Source: Chitinophaga sp. CB10 (GTDB lineage Bacteria; Bacteroidota; Bacteroidia; Chitinophagales; Chitinophagaceae). From it: 64,000 nt of DNA. A program made the translations under genes and the position numbers. This document shows positions 25,958-34,349 of this stretch, piece by piece (the first letter of the stretch is position 1; every line of letters begins with the position of its first letter). The stretch spans positions 137,451-201,450 of the forward strand of contig MLAV02000012.1 of assembly GCA_001870995.2 (NCBI GenBank). The letters are read 5' to 3'. Under the pieces are notes generated by a model, which saw only the letters and a program-made list of their open reading frames with translations, ran no database searches and was not told the origin of the DNA.

Positions 25958-26806
25958 TTATTCCTGATCGCCCAAAAGCTGTCGCTGATCGGTCAGGTGC
26001 TGTTGCAGAAATTCTTTTGGGCTCATCCCATACACCTGTTTAAACGCCTGTGAAAACCCGGAATGGTTCTCATAGCCAACCTTGTAAAAAATCTCTCCCG
26101 GTTTTTCATGTTGCAGTAACAGCGACCTGGCCAGCGCCATTTTCTGTTTCAGGAAGTATTGGCTGGGGGTATCATTGTACAACCTGAGAAACCTTCGTTT
26201 GAAGGTACTAACACTGGTATGGCAGAGAAAGGCCAGCTCTTCAAGGGTGAGATTATTTGTAATATTCAGTTCCACCGCCTTGCGGATCTGAAAATCCGAC
26301 GCTGCCTCCTCGTGGTTTGCCTGAAAGGCCATCAGCTCGGCGGGATACTTTTGAATAAGATATAATAGCAGCTCTTCCAGTTTAAGCTCCAGCATCCTTT
26401 CCCATAAAGGCCCCTGCCCTGCCCCGGTTAATTTAAGTGAGGCGATATAATTTTCAATAAACGCATCCTTTTCAAATACCAAAAAAGGTTTTCCCATGCT
26501 ACCCGTCAGCGGTGAAGCGCTGTTAATATTCGCAGCATGCCTGACCAGGAATGTGGTAAGCATTGCATGATCAAAAAAGAACATTGTACTTCGATAGCGG
26601 TTATCCAGTGGCAACTTTTCTGTCATTAAACAATGACCGGCAGACAGCAGGACAAATTGGTTCTCCTTAATGGTAGTGGTATCGTTAGCATAGATTACCC
26701 TCTTTTCACCTTGCTCCAGGAAGGAGAAAAAATTTTGCGGCAGAAACACCCTGGTACGGGGCGCCCGCCGTTCCGAAACATAATATTGTAGATGAAGCCT
26801 GTGCAT
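25958..26806 (-). CDS. AraC-family transcriptional regulator divergent from an SDR gene
   Basis: In this 282-residue protein residues 1-160 are an AraC-type cupin or ligand-sensing domain. Residues about 185-280 hold two helix-turn-helix motifs (NLTLEELAFLCHTSVSTFKRRFLRLYNDTPSQYF and EIFYKVGYENHSGFSQAFKQVYGMSPKEFL). It is divergent from the SDR gene at 26966 across a 159-bp gap with a 21-bp-spaced direct repeat, the usual form of an AraC operator. The likely role is activation of the SDR gene in response to an unidentified ligand. Confidence 0.92.
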   Translation of the reverse strand: MHRLHLQYYVSERRAPRTRVFLPQNFFSFLEQGEKRVIYANDTTTIKENQFVLLSAGHCLMTEKLPLDNRYRSTMFFFDHAMLTTFLVRHAANINSASPLTGSMGKPFLVFEKDAFIENYIASLKLTGAGQGPLWERMLELKLEELLLYLIQKYPAELMAFQANHEEAASDFQIRKAVELNITNNLTLEELAFLCHTSVSTFKRRFLRLYNDTPSQYFLKQKMALARSLLLQHEKPGEIFYKVGYENHSGFSQAFKQVYGMSPKEFLQQHLTDQRQLLGDQE

Positions 26807-26883
26807 ATTTAAAAGGACTGTGCGGTTTTTCCTCTGGAATAATTTCCTGCAGTTAGTGTGATTTTATCATCCAAGCACCACCA

Positions 26884-26916
26884 GTAATCAGACTACAAAA
26901 TTCGGTAATTAGACTA
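26884..26916 (+). promoter_or_regulatory. 21-bp-spaced direct repeat, probable AraC operator of the SDR gene
   Basis: GTAATCAGACTA (26884-26895) and GTAATTAGACTA (26905-26916) are direct repeats exactly two helical turns apart. They lie just upstream of the -33 position for a weak -7 element (CAACTTTG, 26939-26946). This is the geometry of class-II activation by an AraC dimer. Confidence 0.6.
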
Positions 26917-26965
26917 AAAGCGCACCATCACATTTCTTCAACTTTGCCATAGAAAATAAATTATT

Positions 26966-27793
26966 ATGGCACAGCAAACGAATAAAGTATGGTTCATTAC
27001 CGGCGCTTCGCGCGGCCTGGGCAGGATATGGACAGAAGCGGCATTGAAACGCGGAGATAAAGTAGCGGCAACCGCCCGCACCCTTAGCAGCATTGCATCA
27101 CTGGAAAGCCAGTATGGGGACCAGGTGCTCACGCTGGAAATGGACGTCACCAATCGCGACCAGGTTCATGCCGCGGTTACCAAAGCACACGCGCATTTTG
27201 GCCGGCTGGACATCGTGCTGAATAACGCAGGATATCCGCTGATCAGCACCGTGGAAGAAGCCAATACGGACGACATCCGCGCATTGTATGAAACCAATGT
27301 ACTGGGGCCTGTCACTGTACTCCAGGCTGCCATTCCGCTGCTCCGCAGCCAGGGTCACGGTCATATTCTCGGCACCTCCAGCAACCTGGGCCACATCTCC
27401 TTGCCTATTTTAGGCTTTTACTGCTCCTCCAAATGGGCGTTCGAAGCCATCCACGAAAGCGCGGCGACAGAACTGGCCCCATTCGGTATTAAAGTAACCA
27501 TTATAGAGCCAGGCGCTTACGCCACAGAGTTTGGCAGCTCGCAACTAGGTAATTTCATGAGCGGAATGGACATCTATAAGGATTTCAAAATGCAATTTCT
27601 CGAGGGGATGAAGGGAATGGAAAAAGGTAACCCGGCCGCTACTCCACCCGCTTTATTCCAGGTTGTAGATGCAGAAAATCCGCCACTGCGCTTTAACCTG
27701 GGCAGTCATAATCTGCCGGCGCTAAAAGCTACCTATGCGGAAAGAATAGCTACCTGGGAGGCCTGGGATGCCATCTCCTCCTCCGCGCAATGA
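26966..27793 (+). CDS. Short-chain dehydrogenase/reductase (SDR)
   Basis: This 275-residue classical SDR has the nucleotide-binding motif TGASRGLG (residues 12-19), the NNAG motif, the catalytic Ser in GTSSN and the YCSSK pair (Tyr-x3-Lys). Arg after TGAS suggests NADP preference. It reduces or oxidises a small carbonyl or alcohol; the substrate is unknown. The gene is divergent from the AraC regulator at 25958-26806, which probably controls it, and ends in a strong hairpin terminator at 27806-27840. Confidence 0.93.
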   Translation: MAQQTNKVWFITGASRGLGRIWTEAALKRGDKVAATARTLSSIASLESQYGDQVLTLEMDVTNRDQVHAAVTKAHAHFGRLDIVLNNAGYPLISTVEEANTDDIRALYETNVLGPVTVLQAAIPLLRSQGHGHILGTSSNLGHISLPILGFYCSSKWAFEAIHESAATELAPFGIKVTIIEPGAYATEFGSSQLGNFMSGMDIYKDFKMQFLEGMKGMEKGNPAATPPALFQVVDAENPPLRFNLGSHNLPALKATYAERIATWEAWDAISSSAQ

Positions 27794-27805
27794 TATCACA
27801 TGCAC

Positions 27806-27840
27806 CATAACCGGCCACTGTAATTCAATGGCCGGTTATG
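27806..27840 (+). terminator. Terminator of the SDR gene
   Basis: CATAACCGGCCA and TGGCCGGTTATG form a perfect 12-bp stem with an 11-nt loop, starting 12 bp after the SDR stop. The right arm contains an ATG in frame with the next gene, which is a reason to reject that ATG as a start. Confidence 0.75.
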
Positions 27841-27855
27841 CTTAAATTAGCAGTT

Positions 27856-28782
27856 ATGAAGAAGAAAGAAAATCATCTGCTGAAGCTCCAGTCGCTCAGC
27901 GATGCCCACCGGCTGTTTGGCTTGCCGCAACCGCGGCATCCGCTGATCAGCCTGATCAACGGTGCCCATATGCCGCATCCGGAAAATGTTCTTCCAGGCC
28001 CCCATGTTCTCGCCTACTACAAAATTTCCTATAAACCAAAGCTTAGCGGTAAATTAAAATATGGCCAGGGCTATTATGATTTTGATGAAGGCGGGCTATT
28101 ATTTGCGGCGCCCGGCCAGATCATTGGCGGCAACGACCACGAAGGCGCTGTGTGCTCGCAGTACACCCTGCTCATTCATCCTGATTTTTTCCTCGGCTAT
28201 CCGCTGGCCAAAAAAATTAAACAGTACGGCTTCTTCTCCTACAGCACAAACGAAACATTACATCTCTCTGAAGAAGAAAAAAATATCATCCTTGCTATCT
28301 TCAGCTTTATTGAAACAGAACTCAACAGTCGCATTGATGACTTCAGCCAGGAGGTAATGATCTCCCAGATTGAATTGCTGCTCAGCTATTCCAACCGTTT
28401 CCACAAGCGGCAGTTCCTTACGCGCAAAGCTGCCAGCGCCGGTGTGCTTCAAAAAATGGAAGCGCTGCTGGAAGCCTGCTTTAACAATGAAGTAACGTTA
28501 AGCAAGGGTATTCCTACAGTAGCGTACCTGGCAGAACAACTGAACCTCTCCCCTAACTACCTCAGTGACATGCTACGTACCTTAACCGGCCAAAGCGCTC
28601 AGCAGCACATTCATGAACGGCTGATAGAAAAGGCCAAGGAAAAGCTGTCGACCACTAATCTATCGGTATCAGAAATTGCCTATGACCTGGGCTTTGAACA
28701 TCCACAGTCTTTTAGCAAATTGTTTAAGACAAGGACGAATGTTTCGCCATTGGAGTTCAGGAAGGCTTTTTCGGGTAATTAG
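27856..28782 (+). CDS. AraC-family transcriptional regulator (paralogue 1)
   Basis: This protein of about 309 residues starts at the ATG at 27856 (MKKKENHLL); an in-frame ATG at 27838 lies inside the preceding terminator stem and is rejected. The N-terminal part (about 1-190) is a sensing domain; the C-terminal AraC domain (about 215-305) has helices VAYLAEQLNLSPNYLSDMLRTLTGQSAQQHI and VSEIAYDLGFEHPQSFSKLFKTRTNVSPLEFRK. It is a clear paralogue of the regulator at 29904-30815, sharing LPxPxHPLIS, GKLKYGQ, YDFDEG and the whole DNA-binding part. It lies upstream of the oxidoreductase gene at 28934 on the same strand and may control it through the 21-bp direct repeat at 28846-28873. Confidence 0.92.
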   Translation: MKKKENHLLKLQSLSDAHRLFGLPQPRHPLISLINGAHMPHPENVLPGPHVLAYYKISYKPKLSGKLKYGQGYYDFDEGGLLFAAPGQIIGGNDHEGAVCSQYTLLIHPDFFLGYPLAKKIKQYGFFSYSTNETLHLSEEEKNIILAIFSFIETELNSRIDDFSQEVMISQIELLLSYSNRFHKRQFLTRKAASAGVLQKMEALLEACFNNEVTLSKGIPTVAYLAEQLNLSPNYLSDMLRTLTGQSAQQHIHERLIEKAKEKLSTTNLSVSEIAYDLGFEHPQSFSKLFKTRTNVSPLEFRKAFSGN

Positions 28783-28845
28783 GTGTACGCCTGCAACCTG
28801 GGTTAAAAATTGATCCTGCTGGCACAAAACTAATTGTCAGGTTTT

Positions 28846-28901
28846 GGCTACAACAAAGTCAAAATCGGCTACACTGGTCTTACGCATTGTTCGGACTTTT
28901 G
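28846..28901 (+). promoter_or_regulatory. Direct-repeat operator and -7 element of the oxidoreductase gene
   Basis: GGCTACA occurs at 28846-28852 and 28867-28873, exactly 21 bp apart, again the spacing expected for an AraC dimer. GACTTTTG (28894-28901) is one base away from the TAnnTTTG -7 element. Transcription would start near 28908. Confidence 0.5.
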
Positions 28902-28911
28902 AACCAACAAA

Positions 28912-28935
28912 AAAGTCTACAATAAAGTCTACAAT
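28912..28935 (+). repeat. 12-bp perfect tandem repeat across the oxidoreductase start codon
   Basis: AAAGTCTACAAT is repeated head to tail (28912-28923 and 28924-28935). The second copy supplies the A and T of the ATG at 28934. The repeat covers the whole initiation region and would let replication slippage change spacing. Confidence 0.8.
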
Positions 28936-29902
28936 GAAAGCTGTAAGAATTAACGAATTTGGCGGAACAGAAGTACTAAAAGTAGAGGACATTGAGCGCC
29001 CTGTTCCTGCGGAAGATGAAATTTTAGTAAAAGTCTATGCCAGCGGCGTAAATCCTGTTGACTGGGTAGTCCGTCAGGGGGGCAATGACTTTTTAAAGTC
29101 TATCCTGAAGTTGCCAATGACATTAGGATGGGATGCTGCAGGCATTATAGAAGAGGTAGGCAGTAAAGTAACCGACCTGAAAAAAGGCGATGCAGTATAT
29201 GGCATCCCTAACTTCCCTGGCGACGGCAGCTATGCCGAATACGTTGCCGCCAAGGCGGATCAATTCGCACGGAAACCCAAAAGCATTTCCTTTATTGAGG
29301 CTGCCGGTGTACCTTTGACCGGGCTCGTTGCATGTAACGGTCTTTTTGAACTCGGAAAATTGCAGGCAGGGCAACGGGTGTTTATTCATGCCGCATCGGG
29401 TGGGGTCGGCAGCCTTGCGGTACAACTCGCAAAAGCAAAAGGTGCGTATGTAATAGGCAGCGCCTCAGCCGGCAACCTGGAATTCCTAAAACAAATTGGC
29501 GCCGATGAAGTGATTGACTACAAAACACAGCATTTTGAAGATTTATTGCAGGACATGGATGTTGTGTTTGACTGTACACCGCTTCGTGATGACCAGGAGC
29601 GACTCAAGGGCATAAGTATTTTAAAAAAAGGTGGGATATTTGTAAGCGTAAATGTTGATTTTCCATTTGGCGAGGAGGTTAAAAACGCACTTGCAAAAAA
29701 GGATGCCAAAGGGGAGCTTATTTATTTACAAATAAATCACCGGCTTTGGCTGGATGAAATGGCAAAGTTGATTGACGAAGGAAAAGTAAAAGTCATTGTC
29801 AGCAAAGTTTATCCACTGGAACAGGTTGCCGAAGCACACCTGGAAAGCGCTACCTGGCACGTTCGGGGAAAATTGGTACTCGAGGTGAGAAAAGAAAATT
29901 AA
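28934..29902 (+). CDS. Zinc-independent alcohol dehydrogenase/quinone oxidoreductase-like (MDR superfamily)
   Basis: This 322-residue protein starts at MKAVRINEFGG (28934); the open frame reaches further upstream only through a TTG. It has the GroES-like N-terminal domain (ILVKVYASGVNPVDWVVRQGG) and the quinone-reductase segment AGVPLTGLVACNGLF. The Rossmann motif VFIHAASGGVGSLAVQLAKAKG is followed by GADEVIDYK. Catalytic-zinc Cys/His ligands are absent, so it resembles NADP-dependent quinone or enone reductases. It is sandwiched between two paralogous AraC regulators, and the second one starts 1 bp after its stop codon, so those two are co-transcribed. Confidence 0.93.
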   Translation: MKAVRINEFGGTEVLKVEDIERPVPAEDEILVKVYASGVNPVDWVVRQGGNDFLKSILKLPMTLGWDAAGIIEEVGSKVTDLKKGDAVYGIPNFPGDGSYAEYVAAKADQFARKPKSISFIEAAGVPLTGLVACNGLFELGKLQAGQRVFIHAASGGVGSLAVQLAKAKGAYVIGSASAGNLEFLKQIGADEVIDYKTQHFEDLLQDMDVVFDCTPLRDDQERLKGISILKKGGIFVSVNVDFPFGEEVKNALAKKDAKGELIYLQINHRLWLDEMAKLIDEGKVKVIVSKVYPLEQVAEAHLESATWHVRGKLVLEVRKEN

Positions 29903-29903
29903 T

Positions 29904-30815
29904 ATGGCAAGAAGAATTAAAACCATCAGCGAATTCCATCAGCTCCGGGGGTTGCCCAAACCGGAGCACCCTTTGATCAGCGTCATTAACGTTGAGAACG
30001 TAAAGCGCTTGCATACGGATGAGCCCATGGATTTGATACTTGATTTTTACATGATTGCCCTCAAAAGGATTTTTCATAATGGGAAACTCAAATACGGGCA
30101 ACAGCAATACGATTTTGATGAAGGCATTATGTCTTTTTTGTCGCCCAACCAGGTTTTCAGCATTACTATTGACAAAAACGAAGAACTAAAGCAATCAGGT
30201 TATGTATTGCTCATTCATCCTGATTTTCTCTGGAATACACCATTGGCGACCACGATAAGGCAATACGAATATTTTGATTATTCAGTAAACGAGGCGTTGT
30301 TCCTTTCAGAAAAGGAAGAAAAAACAATCATCGGGATCATAGAAAGCATCCAGCAGGAATATCAATCCACTATTGATAACTTTAGCCAGAATATCCTTAT
30401 CGCCCACCTCGAAACCTTGCTGAACTATGCCGACCGCTTTTATCACCGGCAATTCATGACCCGTAAGAAAGCAAATCATCAAATTCTTGAACGATTTGAA
30501 AAATTACTGATAGACTATTTCAACGGCGAAGAGATAAGCCATAAAGGGTTGCCAACAGTACAGTATGTTTCTGATCAATTACATGTATCTGTAAGTTATC
30601 TGAGCCGTTTGCTTAAAACGCTGACAGGACAAAGCACACAGCAACATATTCATGATAAGCTGATTGAAAAAGCCAAAGAAAAATTATCTACAACCGCATT
30701 ATCCGTTAGCGAAATAGCGTATGAATTGGGCTTTGAACATTCGCAATCATTCAGTAAGCTGTTCAAAAGTAAGACTAACCAATCGCCTTTGGAATTCCGG
30801 CAATCGTTTAACTAA
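29904..30815 (+). CDS. AraC-family transcriptional regulator (paralogue 2)
   Basis: This 303-residue regulator begins 1 bp after the oxidoreductase stop. The sensing domain is followed by the AraC DNA-binding domain (about 208-302) with VQYVSDQLHVSVSYLSRLLKTLTGQSTQQHI and VSEIAYELGFEHSQSFSKLFKSKTNQSPLEFRQ. It is closely related to the regulator at 27856-28782, which points to a local duplication. It probably feeds back on the operon that encodes it. A strong terminator follows at 30967-30995. Confidence 0.92.
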   Translation: MARRIKTISEFHQLRGLPKPEHPLISVINVENVKRLHTDEPMDLILDFYMIALKRIFHNGKLKYGQQQYDFDEGIMSFLSPNQVFSITIDKNEELKQSGYVLLIHPDFLWNTPLATTIRQYEYFDYSVNEALFLSEKEEKTIIGIIESIQQEYQSTIDNFSQNILIAHLETLLNYADRFYHRQFMTRKKANHQILERFEKLLIDYFNGEEISHKGLPTVQYVSDQLHVSVSYLSRLLKTLTGQSTQQHIHDKLIEKAKEKLSTTALSVSEIAYELGFEHSQSFSKLFKSKTNQSPLEFRQSFN

Positions 30816-30966
30816 GCGGAGATGGGAAGCCGGATAACCGGGTTTATAGGAATAATTTCTTCCGGTCATTAAACTTTTTACGCCGTTATGCCAGTCTGGG
30901 GTGCTGTCCTGTTCCGTTTCGACCTACAGGGGGCTATACATCAACCAGGAACTGTAGCGTTATGGC

Positions 30967-30995
30967 AAAAGGCCACTGGTTTTCAGTGGCCTTTT
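30967..30995 (+). terminator. Terminator after the oxidoreductase-AraC operon
   Basis: AAAAGGCCACTG and CAGTGGCCTTTT form a perfect 12-bp stem with a 5-nt loop ending in T. It lies 150 bp past the AraC stop; nothing else is seen in the 30816-31117 gap apart from the tRNA terminator. Confidence 0.85.
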
Positions 30996-31079
30996 CCGTA
31001 TCATAAATACTCATTTAATCTTCTCTTAATAAAATGGAACGATTTTAAAATCTAACGCTACAAACTCGACTAAAAAACA

Positions 31080-31104
31080 AAACCCCGCGCCACGCGCGAG
31101 GTTT
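31080..31104 (-). terminator. Terminator of the minus-strand tRNA-Lys
   Basis: AACCCCGCGC and GCGCGAGGTTT pair around a 3-4 nt loop. On the minus strand the stem is followed by TTTTGTTTTTT. Confidence 0.85.
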
Positions 31105-31117
31105 GCAAGTATTCCAG

Positions 31118-31190
31118 TGATCCCGCTGGGACTCGAACCCAGGGCCCATACATTAAAAGTGTATTGCTCTACCAACTGAGCTACGGAATC
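31118..31190 (-). tRNA. tRNA-Lys (anticodon TTT), copy 1
   Basis: The 73-nt gene folds as a cloverleaf with acceptor stem GATTCCG/CGGGATC, a D-loop TCAGTTGGTAGA, anticodon loop CTTTTAA and T-arm GGGTTCGAGTCCC. CCA is not encoded. It is identical to the plus-strand copy at 41407-41479, including most of the 28 bp upstream of the gene. Confidence 0.97.
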
Positions 31191-31208
31191 TTTCCCGTTA
31201 AGGGAGTG

Positions 31209-31239
31209 CAAAGATAGGAATTATTCAATTCCCTCCAAA
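31209..31239 (-). promoter_or_regulatory. Promoter of tRNA-Lys copy 1
   Basis: On the minus strand TTTG (31239-31236), 19 bp, then TATCTTTG (31216-31209), a perfect consensus with the same spacing as at copy 2. Confidence 0.85.
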
Positions 31240-31255
31240 TTTATTTCATTCATTT

Positions 31256-33712
31256 TTAATGATTTATCGAAGCACGATTATATGTATATATAACAGATCC
31301 GCCACCAGCGCCGTTTCCGCCGTTATACCGCGCGTCCAGCATCTTCATAAAATATCCTCCCACTACACTCCTCGCCTGGAAACCCACCTGCCGGCCATTC
31401 GTCGTTTCATGCCAGTCCGATAACGGAACGCGTGTAGGCGTTTCAGTTATATATTTATACAGCGGGTCTATAAGCTCCCGGAACTCCTCCGGAGTGGAAG
31501 CCAGCGTCGCCGTCCAGATGATCCAGTCCGATTTCGTATAGGTCTTCCTGCTATCCAGCGGCAATCCATACGGCTGCTGCTGCTTCAGGTACCACGCCAC
31601 TTCCTGCTCGTATAAACTGGAAGGAAACAGTTTAAAACCCAGCACCCGGTCCCATACCAGGTTGTACTTCTGGCTCCAGCTGCCCGGCCTGTCAAATGCC
31701 AGCCGGTAATGATCCGCATCCGCAGCGCGTTTCAGCCAATTGTCCGCCATCGCCCGGGCACTGTCCGCATAACGTTTCGCTGCCGCTTTTTCTCCCAGCA
31801 TATCCGCCAGCATAGCGTAACTGCGGATGCCGGCAATGGCCTTGAGCGATAGATTTGTGTTATGCGCCAGGTGCCCGGCAAAATCATCCGTGCAAAGCTG
31901 GTTCTCCGGATCAAAGCCCGCTTTCAGCAGGTATTCCGCCCAGGTGGTCAACACTTTCCAATGCTCCTTCGCGTAATTGGCATTGCCCTCCGCTTTGGCA
32001 ATAGCGCCCGTCAGGATCAGCATATTGCCGGACTCCTCCACCGGCATATCCTCCCCATATACCTGCCCGTTAGCGATCGGGTATGTTCCCAGATCATGCG
32101 CAGCGAAAGGTTTTTTAAACCGGCCGCTTTCAGAATATTCAAAAATGCCTGTCAGCATACCTTTCAGCAGGTCGGGATTATACAGCAAGAACAGCGGTGC
32201 AGAAGGATAGGTAACATCCACCGTATTAATACAACCATTGCTGAAATTCTCTTTCGACAAGAACAACAACTCCCCTTTCGGGCCACGTACCAGCGTATGC
32301 GCGGCGATCGCCTGCCGGTACGCCAGTTCGCACAGGCGTGCATACTCCTTGCCGCCGGCGGCTGCCGCTTCTTTTTGCAGCGCGTCATCAAACTGCATAC
32401 AACGGCCCAGTATCCTGGCATAATCCCGTATGGCATTTTGCAGCTCCCGCTCCATCGTGGCGGAAGCGTCGTTTTTCCACCAGGCTTTCAGCGGCTGGCC
32501 AAAATATTCAACGGCATACAGGTCGTCATACCCCAGCAGGAACACCCGGGAAGGCATACCCGCCACCTCGCTGCCTACTTTTCCCATAGCCGTTTCCGTT
32601 ATAAGCGTTTTCGTTTTATCCGCATTGTCTGCTATCCATTGCTTTACGCCGGGGCCCTTGCTGGTAGCCACATACACATAACCCCAGTCAATCCGGATAT
32701 CATCGCCTTTCTTCTTCAGCACAGGCTGCTCCCTGGTCCCTGCTTTAAGGATAGTAAGGTCCCCGCTGTTGTATGGACTGGCCTCCACCGGCTGCCCCGC
32801 CGTATTCACGCAAACCGCCGTACTAACGCCCACCTGTACACGCACATCATGCTCCTTATTGTCTTCGGACAGTGCATGGCAAGCCAGGTACGTCACCGGG
32901 CGGGATAACAGCTGCAGGTCGTCCATCAGCAAGGGAGAGATAAAAGCCATTTCCATCAGTACAGGCCCGCACCTGAACTGATATACCGTTTGCGTGGCGT
33001 GTACTTCTACTGACTCCTGGATGGCCATACGCGCGCCTGTAGCCACAGGCTTCACTTTCCTCGCCAGCGCGGCCGAGAGGTAAGCCCCGCCGGCAGTATT
33101 TTGTACATGTATTGCCAGCAGATTATTTTTTTGTTGAAGCAAGCCGGCCTCCAGCACCACCGGAAAATATTCGTCACGGCCATTCCAGCCATTCCGGGAA
33201 AAAATCTCCTTTCCGTTCAGGTACACTTTTATGTTGTCATCATGATGCAGCTTGAGATACAGCGTATCCGAAGCCTCCTGCAGCCAGTCAAATGTCCTTC
33301 TCACATAAAGTTCCTTACTCTTCCATGGCGTTTCGCCAGGGCCGGGCTGGTCACTGAAAGGCATACTACCTTTCTTCCATTGAAGGTCATTATATTGGGG
33401 AGAGATCCAATCCCCCGAGGGCGCATCTGTACGGTATTTCAACGTTCCTTCCGCGGGCACTGCCGTCGCATAAGTGTCCGGCAAACGCCCTAAGACGGTA
33501 TAGGGAACTCCATCGACGGTTACCGTGCCGGTGATAGGTTGGGCCGTACCCGTCCAATGACGCGTGCTGCTTTGCATGATCGTATCCGAGGACGACCAGA
33601 TGCTGAAATATGGATGGTGGGTTACCAACGGGTAAGAGGGCGCCTTCTGCTGTGCAGTCACAACACCGGCCCCCATCAAAAGGGTACTCATAATAAAGCG
33701 GATATGCCTCAT
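31256..33712 (-). CDS. DUF4965/DUF1793 'glutaminase' family secreted protein
   Basis: This 818-residue protein has a signal peptide (about 1-20, VVTAQQ). It shows the architecture of the glutaminase-A-like family: DUF4964 at the N-terminus (YPLVTHHPYFSIWSSSDTI), a jelly-roll insert resembling a GH2 sugar-binding domain at about 130-220 (YVRRTFDWLQ, LKLHHDDNIKVYLNGKEIF), DUF5127, and the (alpha/alpha)-barrel DUF4965/DUF1793 region (about 440-800). That last region has FSNGCINTVDVTYPSAPLFLLYNP, HDLGTYPIANGQVYGEDMPVEESGNMLIL and SDWHETTNGRQVGFQARSVVGGYFMKML. Fungal members are called glutaminases, but bacterial ones often sit with glycan-degrading genes and may be glycosidases. No neighbour clarifies the role. 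Confidence 0.9.
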   Translation of the reverse strand: MRHIRFIMSTLLMGAGVVTAQQKAPSYPLVTHHPYFSIWSSSDTIMQSSTRHWTGTAQPITGTVTVDGVPYTVLGRLPDTYATAVPAEGTLKYRTDAPSGDWISPQYNDLQWKKGSMPFSDQPGPGETPWKSKELYVRRTFDWLQEASDTLYLKLHHDDNIKVYLNGKEIFSRNGWNGRDEYFPVVLEAGLLQQKNNLLAIHVQNTAGGAYLSAALARKVKPVATGARMAIQESVEVHATQTVYQFRCGPVLMEMAFISPLLMDDLQLLSRPVTYLACHALSEDNKEHDVRVQVGVSTAVCVNTAGQPVEASPYNSGDLTILKAGTREQPVLKKKGDDIRIDWGYVYVATSKGPGVKQWIADNADKTKTLITETAMGKVGSEVAGMPSRVFLLGYDDLYAVEYFGQPLKAWWKNDASATMERELQNAIRDYARILGRCMQFDDALQKEAAAAGGKEYARLCELAYRQAIAAHTLVRGPKGELLFLSKENFSNGCINTVDVTYPSAPLFLLYNPDLLKGMLTGIFEYSESGRFKKPFAAHDLGTYPIANGQVYGEDMPVEESGNMLILTGAIAKAEGNANYAKEHWKVLTTWAEYLLKAGFDPENQLCTDDFAGHLAHNTNLSLKAIAGIRSYAMLADMLGEKAAAKRYADSARAMADNWLKRAADADHYRLAFDRPGSWSQKYNLVWDRVLGFKLFPSSLYEQEVAWYLKQQQPYGLPLDSRKTYTKSDWIIWTATLASTPEEFRELIDPLYKYITETPTRVPLSDWHETTNGRQVGFQARSVVGGYFMKMLDARYNGGNGAGGGSVIYTYNRASINH

Positions 33713-33824
33713 AACGTAACTGGAATGGGTTTGTTAAAGATTTTAGAAAACTATTCAAAAATTATCATGATTAATAACCATTCATCCATTTTGTTTTACA
33801 TTGAACGAAAACGCTGGGTCAACA

Positions 33825-34349
33825 ATGAAGTTACTTGTTCCAACCGCCGCCTTTTTCCTGGCGGCCGCTATCAGCTGTAATCAGCCGCAAACAAAGGTGG
33901 CGCACGAACAATGGTTCAATAATACAAAAGGGGAAATCCTGCGGCAGGCAAGTGCAGAGCCCGACAGTACCGCCTATACGAATGGAGACTATCCCGATCA
34001 ACGCGTGCAGCTGCTCTACAGGGAACGTCGCCTCTTATCCAGGAAACTATTTGACCACGATGTGCTCCGGTTAGAAGTCTTCTTCAGCAAAGACGGTCAG
34101 TTCGAGTTCCGGCGGGAATACTTTCCAAACGGGAACAAGTCCTATGAAGGAATTCGCTATAACAACGCAGGTTACGGGATCACCACCGTCTGGCTGGAAA
34201 ATGGTCAGGAATTCACAAGGGGCGTACTCTTTAACGGAAACCCGGTCGGCGAATGGAAAAATTTTCCGCCAGGCAGCAAGGAAGCCGTTACGGCGGACTA
34301 TGGCGGCATTACCAGCCTCTCGGAATTCCCCGTCCTCAAAAAGCAATAG
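33825..34349 (+). CDS. Lipoprotein with MORN/YwqK-like repeats
   Basis: This 174-residue protein starts at the ATG at 33825 (MKLLVPTAAFF); an upstream in-frame TTG is less likely. It has a lipobox AAISC (Cys18). The body has repeats of the EYFPNGNKSYEGIRYNN and VLFNGNPVGEWKNFPPGS type, like the MORN-related repeats of YwqK-family proteins. Function is unknown; no toxin partner is visible beside it, so the 'antitoxin' label often given to YwqK proteins is not supported. A candidate small RNA lies immediately downstream on the opposite strand. Confidence 0.8.
   Translation: MKLLVPTAAFFLAAAISCNQPQTKVAHEQWFNNTKGEILRQASAEPDSTAYTNGDYPDQRVQLLYRERRLLSRKLFDHDVLRLEVFFSKDGQFEFRREYFPNGNKSYEGIRYNNAGYGITTVWLENGQEFTRGVLFNGNPVGEWKNFPPGSKEAVTADYGGITSLSEFPVLKKQ

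Noticed and set aside
33825..34349. Toxin-antitoxin antitoxin (YwqK label)
   Set aside because: The MORN-like repeats are present, but no toxin gene is adjacent and the protein is a lipoprotein, so the label would mislead.
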